This document shows positions 7,501-9,560 of a DNA stretch of 9,560 nt, piece by piece. Position numbers and translations under genes: made by a program. Numbering within the stretch: position 1 is the stretch's first letter; each line of letters starts with the position of its first letter. The notes beneath the pieces are model-generated. The model searched no databases, was not told the DNA's origin, and was given only the letters and a program-made list of their open reading frames with translations. This DNA is from Deltaproteobacteria bacterium. Lineage in GTDB: Bacteria; Desulfobacterota; GWC2-55-46. The DNA lies in NCBI GenBank assembly GCA_016219075.1, contig JACRCJ010000131.1:1-9560 (forward strand). The letters run 5' to 3'.

Positions 7501-7844
7501 CGACCGAGAAGATGACCCTCGAAAGCGATTCGCTGAGGATGTCGGCTGTCGGCGAGATAAGCGTCCCGGAGAAAAAAATAGACGCTGTACTTGCCATGAG
7601 CCCCTTTGTGACCATAGACAAGATAGTCTCTGAGATCCCTCTTGCCGGATGGATAATCGCGGGCAAGGACCAAAGCGTTGTGAGCATGTACTTCGGGATC
7701 GACGGTGAGTTGAAAGACCCGCTCATACTCCCCAAGCCCATCACAATGATCGAGAAGGGGGTGTTCGGGATATTCCAAAGGATACTGGAGACCCCGGAGA
7801 GGCTCCTCATGCCTGAGAAGAATGAGAAAAATGAGAAGAAGTAG
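4509..7844 (+). CDS. AsmA-family envelope protein (AsmA/YhdP-like)
   Basis: This protein of about 1111 residues has one N-terminal transmembrane segment (about 7-27, after TRKRR), so it should be anchored in the inner membrane with the bulk in the periplasm. The N-terminal AsmA block (about 30-130) contains the typical pattern LPSPDLTVEGLEAF, VSLWPLLLRRTVIERLEI and DGRLNIEDLL. A long beta-strand-rich middle follows, broken by an Ala/Gln/Pro linker near residue 815-830. The C-terminal AsmA_2-like block (about 930-1085) includes LSIDELFKRGLPYRTLSGDF and a stretch ending in AGWIIAGKDQSVVSMYFGI. A Lys/Glu/Asn-rich tail ends the protein. Characterised relatives (YhdP, TamB, YdbH) are thought to carry phospholipids from inner to outer membrane; that role is inferred here. 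I chose ATG 4509 because AGGGA (4501-4505) precedes it closely; an in-frame TTG at 4494 is possible. The methyltransferase gene follows after 33 nt. Confidence 0.85.
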   Translation: MTRKRRIALAAIVSGAVVTMVLLYLFTFPVDLSRFHSRIEAVAGPVVGRELRLRKIVLKALPSPDLTVEGLEAFKGGEEAFSAEHLRARVSLWPLLLRRTVIERLEIRDASLFVKRSSDGRLNIEDLLESRKGKKSRVTVNSLYLQRGSVKVLDESASRPALYEITEINGYLYLAPGGFTYGAGGRLRPSTMITVTGTGNPTSGNFEGSGSVEGLDTGIFNPYFKKAQGSSIDAAANAEFSYRFGEKNSLKCVIMYSGLKAAFPAVLNNPLVSGSAILDAEFGEKRSIRLHDIRIELPDFTLRGSFGVEGGRGSESFTLKASSTPVPAKTFKDLIPVKVLSAVVGGLVRDITPLGGAVTVKDFTLSGPFKELKDGTVFARPERFRVSALLNGLSFRFRNLRETFDDFAGPVSLADGVLSITGLTGRYNMETLDDLTAELSGLAGPLTYSASVDASLDTGETLQTAKDLFKDDKTGIGKALERLRAGGDAVVSLKVSGSLKGKTPASYSGTAEFKDASFSYSGLPGSFKSIFADIAFDNRRVTVNEARGREGDSDFTVTGFVEDYFKTPSFDFSAEGDLTGNTVKKFLPPGAAQKLSIDGKVKVKASGSGTRKSFAAAAYLDTTGAAVEYKNVLKKAPDYTLGFEGFIVLRGTELEVHRADLHFGTSSVTMGGDFLLDRPVYSFVLQSKDLKIADFDDVSPFLIREYESGGLITFRISATKKTVESGASYQGVAMVKDGRFKSTLVARPVERINAAMMIEGNRANIKVLGMEAGRTRLSGAIDIPDVAGRVVDFSFTSPHLDTDDLIPKEAVTKKTKEAAARAGASQPQAHPVTGRGEITIKEGSAWGHPFKDLSAKAELTSNAAVFNPVTLSIDGGTAEGSFSYFKDPGEALLFETDFRLKEIDLETVFNASGVQRKVLTGRLDGTVRLAERRGSEPFSAGLQGSAALEAKRGRLWKVTILTKIFSLVNILSIDELFKRGLPYRTLSGDFSMDRGIISTEKMTLESDSLRMSAVGEISVPEKKIDAVLAMSPFVTIDKIVSEIPLAGWIIAGKDQSVVSMYFGIDGELKDPLILPKPITMIEKGVFGIFQRILETPERLLMPEKNEKNEKK

Positions 7845-7877
7845 TCCGTTCACCTGAAAAACTCAGTGGAGAATACG

Positions 7878-8642
7878 ATGCAGGGTTTCTGGAACAGGCT
7901 CAAGGCCGAGTGGTACCACAGGGGCCTTAAATACAACACGCTCCCGAATATCGCCCTCACCTGCATTCTGCCCAAGGCGAAGGGAGCGAAGACCTTCCTC
8001 GACATAGGGGCCGGGTGCGGCACGCTGGCCATACCGCTTGCGAAGGCCGGCAAGGCCGTCACGGCGCTCGACTCCTCAAAGGCGATGATAGACCTCCTTG
8101 AGGAGGACATCTCGAAGCAGAAGATAAAAGGGATAAAACCCGTTCTTGCCTCGTGGGGCGCGGTGAAGGTAAAGCCGCACGACGCGATACTCTGCGCCAA
8201 TGTCCCCACGCTTCTCTCGGAGCCCGGAGAGTTCTTGCGCGAGATAGACGGGCTCGCAAAAAAAGCCGTCTTCATAATAGAAAGCGCAGACCCGGACTCG
8301 GACAAGTTCTACTACAGAGAGCTCTATCCGCTCCTTTTCAACAAACCCTTCGGCAAAAGGACGGATTATCTTCGCACCTACACGGCGCTCCATTCGCTCG
8401 GCATATTCGCCAATGTCGAGATAATCGACTACGACTTCGACCAGCCTTTCTCAAATATCGACGAGGCCGTGGAGTTCTGGAAGGAGTACATGGGGATAGT
8501 GACCGAGGAGCACGACGGCAAGCTCAGGGCCTTCCTCGGCAAAAAACTCGTAAAAAAACGCGGCATGCTCTTCGCCCGCTTCCACAAAAAGTCCGCCATC
8601 ATCTGGTGGACGAAGGACGGGAAGAAGAAACGGCAGGGTTGA
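7878..8642 (+). CDS. Class I SAM-dependent methyltransferase
   Basis: This 254-residue soluble protein transfers a methyl group from S-adenosylmethionine to an unknown substrate. The Rossmann-type motif I, FLDIGAGCG, is at about residues 40-48, the acidic end of the second strand is D65 in TALDSS, and the fourth-strand region is HDAILCANV (about 101-109). An N-terminal WNRLKAEWYHRGLKYN segment and a basic C-terminus (KDGKKKRQG) flank the domain; the C-terminal part (about 155-235) holds a Tyr/Phe-rich region that probably shapes the substrate site. ATG 7878 is favoured because GGAG (7868-7871) lies 6 nt upstream; an in-frame GTG at 7866 would overlap that ribosome-binding site. It follows the AsmA-family gene by 33 nt and precedes a strong terminator, so the two are likely cotranscribed. 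No motif identifies a particular subfamily, so lipid, protein, RNA and small-molecule substrates all remain open. Confidence 0.85.
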   Translation: MQGFWNRLKAEWYHRGLKYNTLPNIALTCILPKAKGAKTFLDIGAGCGTLAIPLAKAGKAVTALDSSKAMIDLLEEDISKQKIKGIKPVLASWGAVKVKPHDAILCANVPTLLSEPGEFLREIDGLAKKAVFIIESADPDSDKFYYRELYPLLFNKPFGKRTDYLRTYTALHSLGIFANVEIIDYDFDQPFSNIDEAVEFWKEYMGIVTEEHDGKLRAFLGKKLVKKRGMLFARFHKKSAIIWWTKDGKKKRQG

Positions 8643-8670
8643 GCGGACCGCGGCAAAAAAGACCCATATA

Positions 8671-8714
8671 AGAAGGGCCCCCTCCTTGTTAAAGGAGGGG
8701 GCCCTTCTCTTTTC
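8671..8714 (+). terminator. Strong intrinsic terminator with a 17-bp perfect stem
   Basis: The left arm 8671-8687 (AGAAGGGCCCCCTCCTT) is exactly complementary to 8692-8708 around a GTTA loop, followed by CTTTTC. It is 28 nt after the methyltransferase stop. An outer 8-bp inverted repeat, CCGCGGCA (8648-8655) and TGCCGCGG (8733-8740), encloses it. Confidence 0.85.
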
Positions 8715-8776
8715 TATCCGGCCTGAACGGACTGCCGCGGCCGGAATTCTTTGGGATATCAGCAGGAGATAATAAA

Positions 8777-9020
8777 CCTCCCCGGAGCTTTTTTCCGGGG
8801 TATCTGAAAACAACCCACTTATTAGATGTTTTGTATTGTTTTTAACAAAACACCAGGGGCATTGCGTAGCGAGCCTAAAGGAAAGATAGCGAGCAAGCCT
8901 CTGTATTTATTGCGAGCGAGTATGCCAGAGCGGAGCAATAGCCCCGAGGCACGCGGCAGCGCGCAAAAAAGCCTAATGTATTGCGCAGCAAGCTAAAGGG
9001 GTATTAGACCCTAAGAGAGA
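8777..9020. repeat. Dispersed structured repeat, copy B (244 bp)
   Basis: This is the second copy of the element at 1622-1864, in the same orientation. It begins CCT plus a CCCCGGA/TCCGGGG hairpin (8780-8800), carries the same TATCTGAAAACAACCCA block and TGTTTTGT/ACAAAACA hairpin, then a diverged centre, then GCGCAAAAAAGCCTAATG and the end GGGGTATTAGACCC with TAAGAGAGA. The centre has three spaced ATTGCG-type direct repeats (8861, 8909, 8980), the first two continuing into AGCGAG or AGCGAG-like sequence, and a TATTGC/GCAATA pair. Relative to copy A, small indels occur in the first hairpin loop, in the block after CCCA and near the right end. It lies between converging genes, where insertion would do little harm. 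Confidence 0.8.
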
Positions 9021-9056
9021 TTCAAAGGGAATATCGTTAGTCAACCTACGCGGCAG

Positions 9057-9076
9057 GCTGCGGGGAATTAATCCCC
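9057..9076. repeat. Relic-like third copy of the repeat's right end, forming a hairpin
   Basis: GCTGCGGGG then AATTAATCCC resembles GCTGCGGGG then TATTAGACCC at the right end of copy A. GGGGA/TCCCC forms a 5-bp stem (9062-9076). It lies 11 nt beyond the ccsA stop on the minus strand, where it could also act as a weak transcript-end hairpin, but no T run follows in that direction. Confidence 0.4.
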
Positions 9077-9087
9077 GACAGGAAATA

Positions 9088-9560
9088 TTAAAAACTGTGG
9101 CTGCTCTTCATGAGCATCGACACGCCGAGGTATGTGAACAGGACTACGAAGAAACCGATGACGGTGGCCACCGAAAGCCCTTTGCCCCTCCACTCCTTGA
9201 CGAAGTACGCGTGCATCGCCCCGGCGTAGTAGAACCAGACGATGAAGGACCAGATGACCTTCGGTTCCCAGAGCCAGTAGGTCCCCCACGCCAGATACGC
9301 CCAGACGGCCCCGGCGAACATCGAGGCCGAAAAGAAAAAGAATCCCCACAGGATGCCGCGCGCGGCGATGTCCTGAAACTTCTTAAGCTCAGACTCTTCT
9401 GTCCCCCTGTAGCGGTGCGCGAGGTAGAGTACCGCCGCCGAGAAGGCGAGAGTGAATAGCGCGTAGGCGGCGAACGAGGCCGTCACATGAGTCTCGAACC
9501 AGCGTGTCCTCAATATGAGCGTAAGCGGCCCGCCAGGCTTTTCGTTGGAAAGCGCGAAGA
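9088..9560 (-). CDS. ccsA: CcsA-type cytochrome c assembly protein, C-terminal part (5' end outside window)
   Basis: The minus-strand frame is open from the window edge to a TAA at 9088-9090, giving about 157 visible residues. It is a multi-pass membrane protein of the CcmC/CcsA/ResC haem-handling family, which with CcsB/ResB exports and attaches haem to apocytochrome c (System II). Evidence is the His-containing ETHVTASFAAYALF segment (about 9472-9495), the tryptophan-rich periplasmic motif WAYLAWGTYWLWEPKVIW (about 9250-9303), and the ending FTYLGVSMLMKSSHSF with its conserved late His (9097-9099). About four membrane helices are visible. The usual WDPKE of the WWD motif reads WEPKV here: Asp to Glu and Glu to Val. 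The N-terminal helices and the ribosome-binding site are outside the window; a ccsB/resB gene would be expected upstream on the minus strand. CcmC or a fused System II protein is less likely from the C-terminal pattern. Confidence 0.88.
   Translation of the reverse strand, partial: FALSNEKPGGPLTLILRTRWFETHVTASFAAYALFTLAFSAAVLYLAHRYRGTEESELKKFQDIAARGILWGFFFFSASMFAGAVWAYLAWGTYWLWEPKVIWSFIVWFYYAGAMHAYFVKEWRGKGLSVATVIGFFVVLFTYLGVSMLMKSSHSF

Larger units (their letters stand above)
8643..9087. other. Convergent intergenic region of 445 nt
   Basis: It lies between the plus-strand methyltransferase and the minus-strand ccsA. Contents are the 17-bp terminator with its outer inverted repeat, a short spacer, the 244-bp repeat copy B, and a tail with the relic-like hairpin at 9057-9076. 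No gene or promoter was recognised. Confidence 0.6.

Noticed and set aside
8153..8671. 172-codon plus-strand frame overlapping the methyltransferase
   Set aside because: It lies almost wholly inside the methyltransferase gene in another frame and is Arg-rich, as expected for a GC-rich shadow frame.
9097..9459. Plus-strand open frame opposite ccsA
   Set aside because: The minus-strand product matches a well-known membrane protein family; the plus-strand product has no recognisable pattern.

Overview
The window looks like a chromosomal stretch from a Gram-negative, probably anaerobic or microaerophilic bacterium of the Desulfobacterota (old Deltaproteobacteria) or Nitrospirota type. The reasons are a high-GC genome with heavy use of ATA (Ile) and AGG (Arg) codons, outer-membrane functions (YbgF/CpoB of the Tol-Pal system and an AsmA-family protein), a DUF362-ferredoxin fusion, and a System II cytochrome c assembly protein (CcsA). 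The lineage is inferred; no rRNA or marker gene is present. Nothing in the seven genes suggests a phage, plasmid or defence island.

Layout. Positions 1-405 hold the 3' end of a YbgF/CpoB-type TPR protein, the usual last gene of a tol-pal operon. A 22-bp palindrome follows. A diguanylate cyclase with an N-terminal receiver domain (542-1477) comes next, with a good intrinsic terminator (1526-1549). The gap 1478-1939 then contains a structured dispersed repeat of about 243 bp (copy A). A DUF362 protein with a C-terminal two-cluster ferredoxin domain occupies 1940-3076. After a 224-bp gap with a plausible promoter, an exported DUF3047 protein is encoded at 3301-3999.

The 4000-4508 gap is full of hairpins. 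It includes a run of four stem-loops that ends in a strong Rho-independent terminator (4268-4293), which I read as a candidate small RNA or a long structured 3' UTR. A large AsmA-family envelope protein (4509-7844) and a class I SAM-dependent methyltransferase (7878-8642) lie 33 nt apart and probably form an operon that ends at a 17-bp perfect-stem terminator (8671-8714).

The second copy of the dispersed repeat (copy B, 8777-9020) follows, with a short third relic of its right end at 9057-9076. On the minus strand the 3' part of ccsA (9088-9560) converges on this region and runs off the window.

The genes share no single pathway. Several concern the cell envelope or electron-transfer maturation (YbgF, AsmA, DUF3047, CcsA). 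The least explained elements are non-coding: the two-copy 243/244-bp repeat with conserved ends and a diverged centre, and the stem-loop array at 4078-4293. I did not find convincing evidence of a new multi-gene system.
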